64,000 nucleotides of DNA. Source: Pseudomonas aegrilactucae. Its GTDB lineage: Bacteria > Pseudomonadota > Gammaproteobacteria > Pseudomonadales > Pseudomonadaceae. The notes beneath the pieces are model-generated. The model saw only the letters and a list, made by a program, of their open reading frames with translations. It ran no database searches and was not told where the DNA came from. Every line of letters begins with the position of its first letter. Position 1 is the first letter of the stretch. The stretch lies in contig NZ_JAHTBI010000036.1 in NCBI RefSeq assembly GCF_019168305.1, positions 1 to 64,000 of the forward strand. Direction: 5' to 3'. A program made the translations under genes and the position numbers. Positions 34,478-44,765 of this stretch are shown here, piece after piece.

Positions 34478-35926
34478 GTGACTCAGAAGCCCGACCAGTG
34501 TCTTGGTGAGTGGATCGATCGTGAAGCGCTTGCAGAAGCGATGATCCCGCTTATCGGTCAGCTCTACCGCAATAACAATGTGGTGAGCTCGATCTATGGC
34601 CGTAGCCTGATCAACCGTTCGGTGATCGCGATCCTCAAAGCCCACCGCTTTGCCCGTCATCGCCAGACCGACGAAACCGAACTGTCTGTCCACGAGACAT
34701 TCCCCCTGCTCAAGGCCATGAGCGAACTCAAGCTGGGCGCCGCTTCTGTCGACCTGGGCAAGCTGGCCAACAAGTTCAAGCAAGAAGGCAGCGGCCGCAG
34801 CGCCGAGCAGTTCGTGCGTGAAGAAATGGCCGACGTGGTTGGCCAGCAGAACGCCTCTGCACGCAAGGGCACCGACGTGGTGCTGTACGGCTTCGGTCGT
34901 ATCGGCCGCCTGCTGGCGCGCATCCTGATCGAGAAGACCGGTGGTGGCGACGGCCTGCGCCTGCGTGCGATCGTGGTGCGCAAGGGCGCCGAGAACGACC
35001 TGGTCAAGCGTGCCAGCCTGCTGCGCCGCGACTCGGTGCACGGCCCGTTCGATGGCACCATCACCATCGACGAAGAAAACAGCACCATCACCGCCAACGG
35101 CAACCTGATCCAGGTTATCTACGCCAAGAACCCGAGCGAAGTCGACTATACCCAGTACGGTATCGAGAACGCCCTGGTCGTGGACAACACCGGTGTATGG
35201 CGTGATGCCGACGGCCTGGGCCAGCACCTGGCCTGCCCGGGTGCCTCGCGCGTGATCCTTACCGCGCCGGGCAAGGGCGCGCTGAAGAACATCGTGCACG
35301 GCATCAACCACGGCGAAATCAGCCCGGACGACAAGATCATCTCGGCCGCTTCGTGCACCACCAATGCCATCGTGCCGGTGCTCAAGGCCGTGAACGACAA
35401 GTTCGGTATCGTCAACGGTCACGTTGAAACCGTTCACTCGTACACCAACGACCAGAACCTGATCGACAACTTCCACAAGGGCAGCCGCCGTGGTCGTTCC
35501 GCTGCGCTGAACATGGTCATCACCGAGACCGGTGCCGCCACTGCCGCCGCCAAGGCGCTGCCAGTGCTCAAGGGCAAGCTGACCGGTAACGCGATCCGTG
35601 TTCCGACGCCGAACGTGTCGATGGCGATCCTGAACCTGAACCTGGAAAAGGCCACCAGCCGCGAAGAGATCAACGAGTACCTGCGCCAGATGGCCATGCA
35701 CTCGGACCTGCACAAGCAGATCGACTTCGTCAGCTCGCAGGAAGTGGTGTCCAGCGACTTCGTGGGTTCGCGCCACGCCGGTGTGGTCGACGCCGAAGCC
35801 ACCATCTGCAACGACAACCGCGTTGTACTGTACGTCTGGTACGACAACGAATTCGGTTACAGCTGCCAGGTGGTACGTGTGATGGAAGACATGGCTGGGG
35901 TCAACCCGCCAGCCTTCCCACGCTAA
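34478..35926 (+). CDS. gapB: GapB-like glyceraldehyde-3-phosphate dehydrogenase
   Basis: This 482-residue enzyme is longer than classical GAPDH (about 335) because of an N-terminal extension of about 130 residues. The NAD-binding start is VVLYGFGRIGRLLA, the catalytic Cys lies in SAASCTTNAIVPV, and the typical end is WYDNEFGYSCQVVRVMEDMA. The long type belongs to gammaproteobacterial Gap enzymes considered to work mainly in gluconeogenesis. I chose GTG 34478 for its GGAAGG ribosome site; an ATG five codons upstream is possible. It is divergent from mfd and ends in a strong terminator. Confidence 0.9.
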   Translation: MTQKPDQCLGEWIDREALAEAMIPLIGQLYRNNNVVSSIYGRSLINRSVIAILKAHRFARHRQTDETELSVHETFPLLKAMSELKLGAASVDLGKLANKFKQEGSGRSAEQFVREEMADVVGQQNASARKGTDVVLYGFGRIGRLLARILIEKTGGGDGLRLRAIVVRKGAENDLVKRASLLRRDSVHGPFDGTITIDEENSTITANGNLIQVIYAKNPSEVDYTQYGIENALVVDNTGVWRDADGLGQHLACPGASRVILTAPGKGALKNIVHGINHGEISPDDKIISAASCTTNAIVPVLKAVNDKFGIVNGHVETVHSYTNDQNLIDNFHKGSRRGRSAALNMVITETGAATAAAKALPVLKGKLTGNAIRVPTPNVSMAILNLNLEKATSREEINEYLRQMAMHSDLHKQIDFVSSQEVVSSDFVGSRHAGVVDAEATICNDNRVVLYVWYDNEFGYSCQVVRVMEDMAGVNPPAFPR

Positions 35927-35947
35927 GCTTTACGCTGCGTTGAAAAG

Positions 35948-35976
35948 ACGGGAACCTTCGGGTTCCCGTTTTTTTT
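35948..35976 (+). terminator. gapB terminator
   Basis: A 9-bp perfect stem, ACGGGAACC (35948-35956) and GGTTCCCGT (35961-35969), has a stable TTCG tetraloop and is followed by eight T. It is a textbook intrinsic terminator 21 bp after gapB. Confidence 0.92.
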
Positions 35977-35994
35977 GCTTTGTAGGAGGTGCCG

Positions 35995-36999
35995 TTGAGG
36001 GGTGCATGGCGTGCAATGCTGGTGTCGGTGCTGGTGCTGGCCGGGTGCGAGCAGGAGGACTCGATCGAACGCATCAGCGGCCCGACCATGGGCAGCAGCT
36101 ATACGGTGCAGTACGTGCGTAAGCGCGATGGTGCTGCACCTGAACAGGTGCGCAGTGAGGTCGAGGCCATTCTGCAAGGTATCGACCAGCGCTTTTCCAC
36201 CTACCGCAGCGATTCGCTGGTTGGGCAGTTCAATCAGATGCCGGCCAACCGTTGCCAGCCGATGCCGGCCGATGTGCTGCAGCTGGTGCGTGTGGGCGAG
36301 CAATTGGCGCGCCAGAGCGAGGGTGCATTCGACCTCACCGTGGAGCCGTTGCTCGACCTGTGGGGCTTCGGCCCGCAGGCGCGTGCCGAGCAGGTGCCGG
36401 ATGCACAGGCGTTGGCCGGGGTGCGTGAGCGCGTGGGCTACAGGCATCTGCGTATCGACGGCCAGCAGTTGTGCAAGGACGCTGCTGTGGAGGTGGATTT
36501 CAACAGCATTGCTGCCGGCCATGCGGTCGACCTGATCGTCGAGCGCCTGGGGGGCATGGGGCTCGACAGTTTTCTGGTGGAGGCCACCGGCGAGCTCAAG
36601 GCAGTGGGGCGCAAGCCCGATGGCAGCGCCTGGCGCATCGCGCTGGAGTTACCCCGTGACGACCTGCAGATTGCCCGGCAGGTCGTGCCTGTGGACGGTT
36701 ACGGAGTGTCCACGTCGGGTGACTATCGCCACTATTTCAAGGACAATGGCCGGCGTTATTCGCATACCTTCGATGCGCGCCTGGGGCGGCCGGTGAGCCA
36801 CGCACTGGCGTCGGTGACGGTGCTGGAGCCGGCGGCGCTGATGGCCGACGGGTATTCGACGCTACTGCTGATACTGGGGCCCGAGCGGGGCTGGTCGTAT
36901 GCCCTCGAGCACGGTATTGCGGCGGTATTCGTCAGCCGGGTGGAGGATGGGTTCGTGGCCCGGGCCACGCCGGCATTCAACAAGATTGTGCAGCAATGA
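35995..36999 (+). CDS. apbE: ApbE-family FAD:protein FMN transferase lipoprotein
   Basis: This protein of about 334 residues covalently attaches FMN to Thr/Ser of target flavoproteins, using FAD and Mg2+. It has a lipobox VLAGC with Cys18. Typical ApbE motifs follow: GPTMGSSYTVQY, FNSIAAGHAVDLIVERL, VEATGELKAVGRKPDG and TFDARLGRPV. The start is probably TTG 35995, 6 nt after AGGAG; GTG 35989 overlaps the ribosome site and ATG 36016 is too far. Its classic targets NqrB/NqrC are not encoded nearby, unlike in P. aeruginosa, where nqr lies next to apbE. Confidence 0.88.
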   Translation: MRGAWRAMLVSVLVLAGCEQEDSIERISGPTMGSSYTVQYVRKRDGAAPEQVRSEVEAILQGIDQRFSTYRSDSLVGQFNQMPANRCQPMPADVLQLVRVGEQLARQSEGAFDLTVEPLLDLWGFGPQARAEQVPDAQALAGVRERVGYRHLRIDGQQLCKDAAVEVDFNSIAAGHAVDLIVERLGGMGLDSFLVEATGELKAVGRKPDGSAWRIALELPRDDLQIARQVVPVDGYGVSTSGDYRHYFKDNGRRYSHTFDARLGRPVSHALASVTVLEPAALMADGYSTLLLILGPERGWSYALEHGIAAVFVSRVEDGFVARATPAFNKIVQQ

Positions 37000-37196
37000 A
37001 ACGCTTCGCCAGCGTTGCTGGCGAAGAGCACGTACATGTAGTGCAGAGAAAAATAGCCTACGACGCGACCAAGGGTTAATGTGCGCGGCGTTCAAGCTTG
37101 ATTAGACTGCACCCGAATTTTTGCATGGCGCCCATGGCGACATGATGTAGCCCCGGAGGTCAATGTGATGTCCGGGCCTGTTCTGAAGGAGTACGC

Positions 37197-38591
37197 ATGG
37201 CTGTCTACAACTACGACGTAGTGGTGCTGGGTTCCGGCCCGGCAGGAGAAGGGGCGGCAATGAATGCCGCCAAAGCAGGACGCAAGGTAGCGATGGTCGA
37301 TAGCCGTCGTCAGGTCGGCGGTAACTGCACCCATCTGGGCACCATCCCGTCCAAGGCCCTGCGTCACTCGGTGCGCCAGATCATGCAGTTCAACACCAAC
37401 CCGATGTTCCGGGCCATTGGTGAGCCGCGCTGGTTCTCCTTCCCCGACGTGCTCAAGAGCGCCGAGAAAGTCATCTCCAAGCAGGTCGCCTCGCGCACTG
37501 GCTACTACGCCCGCAACCGCGTCGACGTGTTCTTCGGTACCGGCAGCTTCGCCGACGAGCAGACCATCGAAGTGGTCTGCGCCAACGGCGTGGTCGAAAA
37601 ACTAGTGGCCAAGCACATCATCATCGCCACCGGCTCGCGCCCTTATCGCCCGGCCGATATCGACTTCCACCACCCGCGTATCTACGATAGCGACACCATC
37701 CTGAGCCTGGGCCACACCCCGCGCAAACTGATCGTGTACGGCGCCGGGGTGATCGGTTGCGAATACGCCTCGATCTTCAGTGGCCTGGGCGTGCTGGTCG
37801 AGCTGGTGGACAACCGCGGGCAGTTGCTGAGCTTCCTCGACTCCGAGATTTCCCAGGCGTTGAGCTACCACTTCAGCAACAACAACATCACTGTGCGCCA
37901 CAACGAAGATTACGAGCGTGTCGAAGGTCTGGACAACGGGGTGATCCTGCACCTGAAGTCGGGCAAGAAGATCAAGGCCGACGCCTTGCTGTGGTGCAAC
38001 GGGCGTACCGGCAACACCGACCGCCTGGGCCTGGAAAACATCGGCGTGAAGGTCAACAGCCGTGGCCAGATCGAAGTGGACGAGGCCTACCGCACCTGCG
38101 TGCCGAACATCTACGGCGCCGGCGACGTGATCGGCTGGCCGAGCCTGGCCAGTGCCGCCCACGACCAGGGCCGTTCGGCTGCTGGCAGCATCGTCGACAA
38201 TGGCAGCTGGCGCTTCGTCAATGACGTGCCGACCGGCATCTACACCATCCCGGAGATCAGTTCGATCGGCAAGAACGAGCAGGAACTGACCCAGGCCAAG
38301 GTGCCGTACGAAGTGGGCAAGGCGTTCTTCAAGGGCATGGCGCGTGCGCAGATCGCCGGCGAGCCGCAAGGCATGCTCAAGATCCTGTTCCACCGCGAGA
38401 CCCTGCAGATCCTCGGTGTGCACTGCTTCGGCTACCAGGCTTCGGAAATCGTGCACATCGGCCAGGCCATCATGGACCAGCCGGGTGAGCAGAACACACT
38501 GAAGTACTTCGTCAACACCACCTTCAACTACCCGACCATGGCCGAAGCCTATCGGGTTGCCGCCTACGACGGCCTCAACCGGCTTTTTTGA
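37197..38591 (+). CDS. sthA: soluble pyridine nucleotide transhydrogenase SthA
   Basis: This 464-residue flavoprotein interconverts NADPH + NAD+ and NADP+ + NADH in the cytoplasm. It has the FAD motif [13 protein letters not shown] and an NAD(P) motif [13 protein letters not shown]. In the usual disulfide region it has [13 protein letters not shown], with Cys44 and Thr49 in place of the second Cys, the hallmark of SthA against lipoamide dehydrogenases. The ATG has a GAAGGAG ribosome site. A GC-rich hairpin separates it from the convergent phosphodiesterase gene. Confidence 0.96.
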   Translation: MAVYNYDVVVLGSGPAGEGAAMNAAKAGRKVAMVDSRRQVGGNCTHLGTIPSKALRHSVRQIMQFNTNPMFRAIGEPRWFSFPDVLKSAEKVISKQVASRTGYYARNRVDVFFGTGSFADEQTIEVVCANGVVEKLVAKHIIIATGSRPYRPADIDFHHPRIYDSDTILSLGHTPRKLIVYGAGVIGCEYASIFSGLGVLVELVDNRGQLLSFLDSEISQALSYHFSNNNITVRHNEDYERVEGLDNGVILHLKSGKKIKADALLWCNGRTGNTDRLGLENIGVKVNSRGQIEVDEAYRTCVPNIYGAGDVIGWPSLASAAHDQGRSAAGSIVDNGSWRFVNDVPTGIYTIPEISSIGKNEQELTQAKVPYEVGKAFFKGMARAQIAGEPQGMLKILFHRETLQILGVHCFGYQASEIVHIGQAIMDQPGEQNTLKYFVNTTFNYPTMAEAYRVAAYDGLNRLF

Positions 38592-38633
38592 GCGGCTCCG
38601 GCCGGTGGCCTGAGCCGGCCGGGGAGACCGATT

Positions 38634-39356
38634 TCAGCGATTCTCGAGGGTGGCGCTGGCCAAACCGGGAAAGTCTGTAATCAGGCTGTCTACGCCGAAG
38701 TCGGCGAGTCGGAGCATCAGCGCCGGCTCGTTGACCGTCCACACCGACACATGCAACCCCTGACGCTGGGCCTTGGCCAGGCGCTCGGGGGTGCAGTGCG
38801 TCCAGTTCAACGCCAGCAGCGTGCAGCCATAGTTCTGTGCGACCTTCAGCGGGTCAAGCCAGGTGTACTCGGCAACCAGCCCGCGGGAGATGTCCGGGGT
38901 CAGCTCCAGGGCGGCGCCCAGCACTTCCCGTGAGCTGGAGGTGATGGTGACCTTGTCCAGCAGGCCGAAGCGCTGGGCCATTTCGCGAATCGCCAGCACC
39001 GTGGTGGCGGCGCGGGTGCGCGAGGCGCTCTTGACCTCCAGTTGCCAGTGCTCGAAATCACATTGTTCGAACAGTTCCTCCAGGCGCGGGATCGGGCAGG
39101 GCTTGACCCAGCCAGGGCCGCCCTTGCGTGCATCATAGGTGACCAGGTCGGCGGCAGCATGCTCGACCACCTTGCCGCCACGGCCGGTAGTGCGCTTGAG
39201 GCTGGGGTCATGGATGACCATCAGCTCGTTGTCGGACGACAGGTGCAGGTCCAGCTCGCAACGGCGAACGCCGTGGCTCAGGCATTGCTGGAAACTGCTC
39301 AGGGTGTTCTCGGGGGCTTCGCCCTTGGCGCCGCGGTGGCCGTAAATCTGGGTCAC
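38634..39356 (-). CDS. glycerophosphodiester phosphodiesterase
   Basis: This 240-residue enzyme hydrolyses glycerophosphodiesters to glycerol-3-phosphate and an alcohol. The GDPD TIM barrel shows HRGAKGEAPENT at residues 7-18, CELDLHLSSDNELMVIHDPSLKRTT with the metal-binding acidic pair and second His, and EVKS downstream. There is no signal peptide, so it should be cytoplasmic (UgpQ-like). The start is GTG 39356 with an AAGGAAC ribosome site, 27 bp after the PilZ-like gene, so the two form an operon. Confidence 0.92.
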   Translation of the reverse strand: MTQIYGHRGAKGEAPENTLSSFQQCLSHGVRRCELDLHLSSDNELMVIHDPSLKRTTGRGGKVVEHAAADLVTYDARKGGPGWVKPCPIPRLEELFEQCDFEHWQLEVKSASRTRAATTVLAIREMAQRFGLLDKVTITSSSREVLGAALELTPDISRGLVAEYTWLDPLKVAQNYGCTLLALNWTHCTPERLAKAQRQGLHVSVWTVNEPALMLRLADFGVDSLITDFPGLASATLENR

Positions 39357-39383
39357 GTTTGTTCCTTCAAGAAAGAGTGAAAC

Positions 39384-39971
39384 TCAGGAGGCGCTCGGGT
39401 CGTTCTGCTCCAAGGCCTGGCGACGTTGCTGCGCCTGCTTCTGGAGAATGTAGCGCGCCAGCAGTTGACGCTGGGCATCGGTCATCTCGACGAATTCGGC
39501 ACCAATCTCGAACAGCCCGTCGGCCTTGCTGTCGCAATGGGTCACCTTGGCCCGCAGCAACAGCCCGAGGGCCTGGGGCATCAGCACCATTTTCACCGAG
39601 ACGCGGCTGCCGGCGGTAATGGCCTGGGCCTGGCGCACTTCGACGCCGCCCTCCGAGAGCACCACCGTGCGCGCTTCGCCGATCTGCCCCAGCAGGGTCT
39701 GTGCAACCACTGCACTGAGCAGGTCGATGCGTTTGTTCTGCGCCTTGAGAAAGGCGGCCAGGGTGCGGTCCTTGTCACTGAGCTGACGTAGCAGGTGCTG
39801 AGACTCGAACTCGCTCAGGTGCAGTTCGCTGAGCAGGTTGAACAACGGTGAAGCATCCTGCAACAACTCGCCGCCCAAGGCCTCGGCGGCGCTCAGCGGG
39901 GTAATTTCCAGTGCGATCCGGTCCTCGATACGGTAGTATTCGCGGCGATCTTCTTCATCTAATGTCGACAT
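39384..39971 (-). CDS. PilZ-domain-like protein with altered c-di-GMP motif
   Basis: This 195-residue protein starts with an RxxxR-like basic patch (EDRREYYRIEDRIALEI). The second c-di-GMP motif, normally (D/N)xSxxG, appears as VLSEGGVEV, so the first acidic position is lost. A helical insert (about residues 40-95) separates the two parts. Binding of c-di-GMP is therefore uncertain. It leads an operon with the phosphodiesterase gene and is divergent from lolC. Confidence 0.8.
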   Translation of the reverse strand: MSTLDEEDRREYYRIEDRIALEITPLSAAEALGGELLQDASPLFNLLSELHLSEFESQHLLRQLSDKDRTLAAFLKAQNKRIDLLSAVVAQTLLGQIGEARTVVLSEGGVEVRQAQAITAGSRVSVKMVLMPQALGLLLRAKVTHCDSKADGLFEIGAEFVEMTDAQRQLLARYILQKQAQQRRQALEQNDPSAS

Positions 39972-40065
39972 GGCGAACCCATGGTAGCGGCGGTGGTCTG
40001 AGTGTAAAGCTGCTATTCAAGCCCCGCCACAAGGACGTTCCTCTTTCCTCCGAACAAGCCCCGAC

Positions 40066-41316
40066 ATGTTCAGACCTCTTTTCGTATTTATCGGTACGCG
40101 TTACACCCGTGCCAAGCGCCGCAACCACTTCGTCTCGTTCATTTCGCTGACCTCGATGATCGGCCTCGCCCTGGGCGTGGTAGTGATGATCGTGGTGCTG
40201 TCGGTGATGAATGGCTTCGATCATGAGATGCGTACCCGCGTGCTGGGCATGGTGCCCCATGCCACCCTCGAGACCGGGCAGCCGATCAGCGACTGGCCGG
40301 CCCTTGCCGATACAGTTAAGCAGAACCCGGCGGTACTGGCGGTGGCGCCGTTCACCCAGATGCAGGGCCTGCTGACCCATGAGGGCAAGGTACAGAAGGT
40401 GCTGCTCAACGGCATTGACCCTGCGCAAGAGCGCAAGGTGTCGATCATCGACGACTTCGTGCGCGAGGGTAAGCTCGATGCACTGGCGCCCGGCAGCTTC
40501 GGCATCATGATCGGCGACAAGGCTGCGGCCAAGCTGGGCGTGGGCATCGGCGACAAGCTGACTTTCGTCGCCCCCGAGGTCACCGTGACCCCGGCCGGCA
40601 TGTTCCCGCGCATGAAGCGCTTCACCGTGGTCGGTATCTTCCATGTGGGCGCCGGCGAGATCGACGGTTACCTGGGCCTGACCAACCTGTCCGACCTGTC
40701 GCGCCTGCACCGCTGGAAGGCCGATCAGGTACAGGGCCTGCGGCTGAAGTTCGACGACCTGTTCCAGGCGCCACGCGAGGCCTGGAACATCGCCCAGACG
40801 CTGGGCGAGCAGGCGTTCTATGCGCGTGACTGGACCCGCAGCCACGGCAACCTGTACCAGGCCATCCGCATGGAAAAGGCCATGATCGGCCTGCTGTTGC
40901 TGCTGATCGTGGCGGTGGCGGCGTTCAACATCATTTCCACCCTGGTGATGGTGGTCAACGACAAGCGGGGCGACATCGCCATCCTGCGCACGCTGGGCTC
41001 CACGCCCGGGCAGATCATGGCGATCTTCATGGTGCAGGGTACCGTGATCGGCGTGGTCGGTACCCTGATCGGCGCGGTGGTCGGCATTGGCGCAGCGCTC
41101 AACGTGAGCGCGGCGATTGCGGGCCTGGAGCGGCTGATCGGGCACAAGTTCCTGAATGCCGACGTGTACTTCATCGATTACCTGCCGTCGCAGGTCATGG
41201 CCGAAGATGTGTGGATGGTCTGCGGCGCGGCGCTGGTCCTGAGTTTTCTCGCCACCCTGTATCCGGCCTGGCGTGCGGCACGCACCCAGCCTGCGGAGGC
41301 GCTACGTTATGAGTGA
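40066..41316 (+). CDS. lolC: lipoprotein-releasing ABC transporter permease LolC
   Basis: This 416-residue inner-membrane permease has the MacB/FtsX fold: one N-terminal transmembrane segment ([21 protein letters not shown]), a large periplasmic domain, and three C-terminal segments. With LolD and LolE it extracts outer-membrane lipoproteins and hands them to LolA. The start region [21 protein letters not shown] is nearly repeated in LolE. It overlaps lolD by 8 bp. Which of the two paralogues is C or E rests on gene order. Confidence 0.92.
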   Translation: MFRPLFVFIGTRYTRAKRRNHFVSFISLTSMIGLALGVVVMIVVLSVMNGFDHEMRTRVLGMVPHATLETGQPISDWPALADTVKQNPAVLAVAPFTQMQGLLTHEGKVQKVLLNGIDPAQERKVSIIDDFVREGKLDALAPGSFGIMIGDKAAAKLGVGIGDKLTFVAPEVTVTPAGMFPRMKRFTVVGIFHVGAGEIDGYLGLTNLSDLSRLHRWKADQVQGLRLKFDDLFQAPREAWNIAQTLGEQAFYARDWTRSHGNLYQAIRMEKAMIGLLLLLIVAVAAFNIISTLVMVVNDKRGDIAILRTLGSTPGQIMAIFMVQGTVIGVVGTLIGAVVGIGAALNVSAAIAGLERLIGHKFLNADVYFIDYLPSQVMAEDVWMVCGAALVLSFLATLYPAWRAARTQPAEALRYE

Positions 41317-42007
41317 GTTGGGCATGAGTGATAAAGCAGTGCTGAGTTGCCGCAACCTGGGCAAATCCTACGAGGAAGGCCCGGAGTCGGTGCAGGTGTT
41401 GTCGGGCCTGCAGCTGGAGTTGCACCCCGGTGAGCGCGTAGCGATCGTGGGCAGTTCGGGTTCGGGCAAGAGTACCTTGCTCAACCTGCTGGGCGGTCTC
41501 GACACGCCCACCCAGGGCAGTGTGTGGCTGGCGGGTGAAGAGCTGTCGGCACTCGGTGAGCGTGCACGCGGCCTGTTGCGCAACCGCGCATTGGGCTTCG
41601 TCTATCAGTTCCACCACTTGCTGGCGGAGTTCACCGCGCTGGAGAACGTGTGCATGCCCCTGTTGATCGGCCGCACACCGATCCCCGAAGCGCGTGAACG
41701 CGCCGAGGCCTTGCTCACGCGCGTCGGCCTGGGTCATCGCCTGAGCCACAAGCCGTCCGAGCTGTCCGGTGGCGAGCGTCAGCGCGTGGCGATCGCCCGT
41801 GCACTGGTCAACCGTCCAGGCCTGGTGATGCTCGACGAGCCCACCGGCAACCTCGACCATCACACCGCCCAGGGCATCCAGGACCTGATGCAGGAGCTGA
41901 GCAGCGCTTCGCAGACCGCGTTCCTGGTGGTCACGCATGACCTCAACCTGGCGCGCCAGATGGACCGTGTGCTGCGCCTGGAAGACGGGCGACTGGTTTC
42001 GATCTGA
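41309..42007 (+). CDS. lolD: lipoprotein-releasing ABC transporter ATPase LolD
   Basis: This 232-residue ATPase has Walker [10 protein letters not shown], signature [15 protein letters not shown] and Walker [16 protein letters not shown] with H-loop VTHD. The LolD-typical stretch [23 protein letters not shown] is present. It powers lipoprotein release by LolCE. The ATG at 41309 overlaps lolC; a second ATG five codons on is a possible start. Confidence 0.94.
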   Translation: MSELGMSDKAVLSCRNLGKSYEEGPESVQVLSGLQLELHPGERVAIVGSSGSGKSTLLNLLGGLDTPTQGSVWLAGEELSALGERARGLLRNRALGFVYQFHHLLAEFTALENVCMPLLIGRTPIPEARERAEALLTRVGLGHRLSHKPSELSGGERQRVAIARALVNRPGLVMLDEPTGNLDHHTAQGIQDLMQELSSASQTAFLVVTHDLNLARQMDRVLRLEDGRLVSI

Positions 42008-42079
42008 CCTGGCCGTACCGGTGGCCCGCCGATACTGGCGGGCCGCGTGTTCCTTTTCTTTACCTGGGTGCTTCAGTTC

Positions 42080-43324
42080 ATGTTCAGACCCTTGTCAATT
42101 TTCATCGGTGCGCGTTACACCCGCGCCAAGCGCCGCAATCACTTCATCTCGTTCATTTCGATGACCTCGATGATCGGCCTGTCGCTGGGCGTGCTGGCGA
42201 TGATCGTGGTGTTGTCGGTGATGAACGGCTTTCAGCGTGAAATGAGCGCACGAATCCTCGGCATGGTGCCGCATGCGGCCGTGCTCGGTGCCACGCCGCT
42301 GGACAACTGGCAGGCGGTGGCCGATGCCGCGTCGAAGAACCCCGAGGTGGTGGCCGCCGCGCCGCTGACCGAAATGGAAGGCATGCTGTCGTACAAGGGC
42401 TCGATGCAGCCGATCCAGATCAGCGGCATCGACCCTGCGCAGGAAGGCAAGGTGTCGATCGTTGCCGACCATATCGTCCAGGGCCGTCTCGACGACCTCA
42501 AGCCGGGCGAGTTCGGCGTGGTGGTGGGGGAGATGACGGCGCGCCGCTTTCGCCTGAACGTCGGTGACAAGCTGACTCTGATCGTGCCAGAGGTGAGTTC
42601 GGCGCCAGGTGGCATCACCCCGCGCATGCAGCGGCTTAACGTGGTGGGCGTGTTCAAGGTCGGCGCCGAGCTGGATGGTTCCATGGGCCTGATCCACATG
42701 GCCGATGCGGCGACCATGCAGCGCTGGGAGCCTGGCCAGGTGCAGGGCGTGCGGCTCAAGGTCAAGGACCTGTACAGCGCGCCGCAGGTATCGGCGGCAA
42801 TCGTCGCGCAGTTGGGCGGCCAGTACCGTGCCGATGACTGGACGCACACACAGGGCAGCCTGTTCAGTGCCATGAAGATGGAAAAGACCATGATCGGCCT
42901 GCTGCTGATGATGATCATCGCGGTAGCGGCGTTCAACATCATTGCCACCCTGATCATGGTGGTGAACGACAAGGGCGCGGATATCGCCATCCTGCGCACC
43001 ATCGGCGCGACGCCTGCACAGATCATGGGCACGTTCATGGTGCAGGGCAGCCTGATCGGGGTGGTCGGTACCTTGATCGGCGGCGTGCTGGGGGTGATCG
43101 CGGCGCTCAATGTGAGCCAGATCGTCGGCTGGCTGGAGCGGGTCAGCGGGCAGCATATCTTTACCTCCGACGTGTACTTCATCAGCACCTTGCCGTCGCA
43201 GCTGCAGTGGGGCGATGTGGCGTTGATCTGCAGTGCGGGGCTGGTAATGAGCTTTTTGGCCACGTTGTACCCGGCGTGGCGCGCTTCGCAGGTCGAGCCG
43301 GCGTACGCCTTGCGTTACGAGTGA
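42080..43324 (+). CDS. lolE: lipoprotein-releasing ABC transporter permease LolE
   Basis: This 414-residue permease is paralogous to LolC over its whole length, with the same topology and the same start ([22 protein letters not shown]). It forms the LolCD2E complex. I use the ATG at 42080, which aligns with LolC; a GTG 33 bp upstream would add a stretch with no counterpart. It lies 72 bp after lolD and is followed by a REP pair. Confidence 0.92.
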   Translation: MFRPLSIFIGARYTRAKRRNHFISFISMTSMIGLSLGVLAMIVVLSVMNGFQREMSARILGMVPHAAVLGATPLDNWQAVADAASKNPEVVAAAPLTEMEGMLSYKGSMQPIQISGIDPAQEGKVSIVADHIVQGRLDDLKPGEFGVVVGEMTARRFRLNVGDKLTLIVPEVSSAPGGITPRMQRLNVVGVFKVGAELDGSMGLIHMADAATMQRWEPGQVQGVRLKVKDLYSAPQVSAAIVAQLGGQYRADDWTHTQGSLFSAMKMEKTMIGLLLMMIIAVAAFNIIATLIMVVNDKGADIAILRTIGATPAQIMGTFMVQGSLIGVVGTLIGGVLGVIAALNVSQIVGWLERVSGQHIFTSDVYFISTLPSQLQWGDVALICSAGLVMSFLATLYPAWRASQVEPAYALRYE

Positions 43325-43345
43325 TGCGCTGAGGCCGCTGCGCGG

Positions 43346-43416
43346 CCATTCGCTGGCAAGCCAGCTCCCACAGGTCCAGCACTGAACCCTGTGGGAGCTG
43401 ACTTGCCAGCGAATGG
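43346..43416. repeat. REP element pair
   Basis: Two 29-nt arms (43346-43374 and 43388-43416) of the same family as the element at 27491 are inverted, with one mismatch (G to A in the right arm) and a 13-nt spacer. It lies between the convergent lolE and kinase genes. Confidence 0.88.
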
Positions 43417-43418
43417 TG

Positions 43419-44765
43419 TCATGAGGTGGGCAAGTCGATCACGAAGCGTGTCCACCCCTGCGCCGATTCGGCACTGATCACCCCGCCGTGCGCCTGCACG
43501 ATCGAGCGCGTGATCGCCAGTCCCAACCCCGCATGCTCGCTGCTGCCTTCGCGGCGTGCCGGATCGGCCCGGTAGAACCGGTCGAACAGCCGTGGCAGCA
43601 GCGTCGTGTCGAGCGCGGCCCCGCGATTGGCCACTTCCAGATGAACCCCCGCGCCATCCTGCGCAATCACAATGCGAATCTCGCCCTGTGCCGGCGTGAA
43701 GCGCAGCGCATTGTCCAGCAGGTTGGACAGCGCCCGACGCAGCATGTGGCGGTCCCCGGTGAGGGCCGCCTCGCCCTCGCGGCTCAGCGTGATCTGCGCC
43801 TCCTCGGCCAGCGCCGCGTAATACTCGAGCAACGCATCCGCCTCCTGTTCCAGTGCCAACGGCTCGCGGTTGGGCATCAGCAGGCCATGGTCGGCCTTGG
43901 CCAGGTACAGCATGTCGTTGACCAGTTGCGCCATCCACTGCAGTTCCTCCAGGTTGCCATGCAATGCCTCGCGGTACTCTTCCAGGCTGCGCGGGCGGGT
44001 GAGAGTGACCTGGGTGTGGGTCAGCAGGTTGGACAGGGGCGTGCGCAGCTCGTGGGCGATGTCTGCAGAAAACCCCGACAGGCGCTGGAAGGCGTCGTCC
44101 AGGCGCTCGAGCATGGCGTTCATCGTGCCCGCCAGTTCCGCCAGCTCCAGTGGCATCTGCTCCTGCGGCAGGCGTGTGGTCAGCGAACGCGCCGACACGC
44201 TGGCTGCCACTTCGCCCATCTGGCGCAACGGGCGCAAGCCGCTGCGTGCGGCCCAGGCGCCGAGCAGTGCGGTGGCCAGGGCCGACAGGCCGACCGTCAG
44301 CCAGATCAGGCGCTGCATGCGCTGAAGAAAGTGCTGGTGATGCGTGATGTCCAGCAGCAGCGTGAGCTGGGTGCCGCCTTCAAGCGATACGCCCAGGCTG
44401 CGAAAATCCACGCCCTCGGTATGGAGCGTGCTTACGCCCGGTGCGTGGGGGGTATCGGGCAGCCCTGGCCGGCTGTCGAACCAGACGTGCCCATCGCTGC
44501 CGCGAATACGCAGCGCGAGGTCGGCCTGGTGGTCCAGCTCGCCTTGCAATGCCGGCAGGCGTGTGGCGAGGGCAGTGCGTTCGTGCACGCCGTCGAGTGC
44601 CTGGCGCAGTACCGACAGACGACTCTCGAGCATCTGTTGATCAAGCTCGATGAAGTGCGCCTCGCTGGCGCGGCTGAACAGCACCCCGGCCACCAGCGAC
44701 ACGGCGGCGGTGCAGGCGGCGAACAGCAGGGCCAGGCGCCCGCCCAGGGAAAGCCGACGCATCAT
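43419..44765 (-). CDS. heavy-metal-type sensor histidine kinase (CopS/CusS-like)
   Basis: This 448-residue membrane kinase has two transmembrane segments (about 10-30 and 150-172) around a periplasmic sensor. HAMP, HisKA (acceptor His near 239 in [23 protein letters not shown]) and HATPase ([26 protein letters not shown]) follow. The ELRTPLSNL motif and length fit the IrlS/CusS metal group. ATGATG at its start overlaps the regulator's TGA, so the pair is coupled. The divergent cupredoxin suggests copper as signal. Confidence 0.9.
   Translation of the reverse strand: MMRRLSLGGRLALLFAACTAAVSLVAGVLFSRASEAHFIELDQQMLESRLSVLRQALDGVHERTALATRLPALQGELDHQADLALRIRGSDGHVWFDSRPGLPDTPHAPGVSTLHTEGVDFRSLGVSLEGGTQLTLLLDITHHQHFLQRMQRLIWLTVGLSALATALLGAWAARSGLRPLRQMGEVAASVSARSLTTRLPQEQMPLELAELAGTMNAMLERLDDAFQRLSGFSADIAHELRTPLSNLLTHTQVTLTRPRSLEEYREALHGNLEELQWMAQLVNDMLYLAKADHGLLMPNREPLALEQEADALLEYYAALAEEAQITLSREGEAALTGDRHMLRRALSNLLDNALRFTPAQGEIRIVIAQDGAGVHLEVANRGAALDTTLLPRLFDRFYRADPARREGSSEHAGLGLAITRSIVQAHGGVISAESAQGWTRFVIDLPTS

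Noticed and set aside
37004..37026. Hairpin CTTCGCCAGC/GCTGGCGAAG after apbE as a terminator
   Set aside because: It has a 3-nt loop and no T-run; it more likely is a fragment of a REP core.
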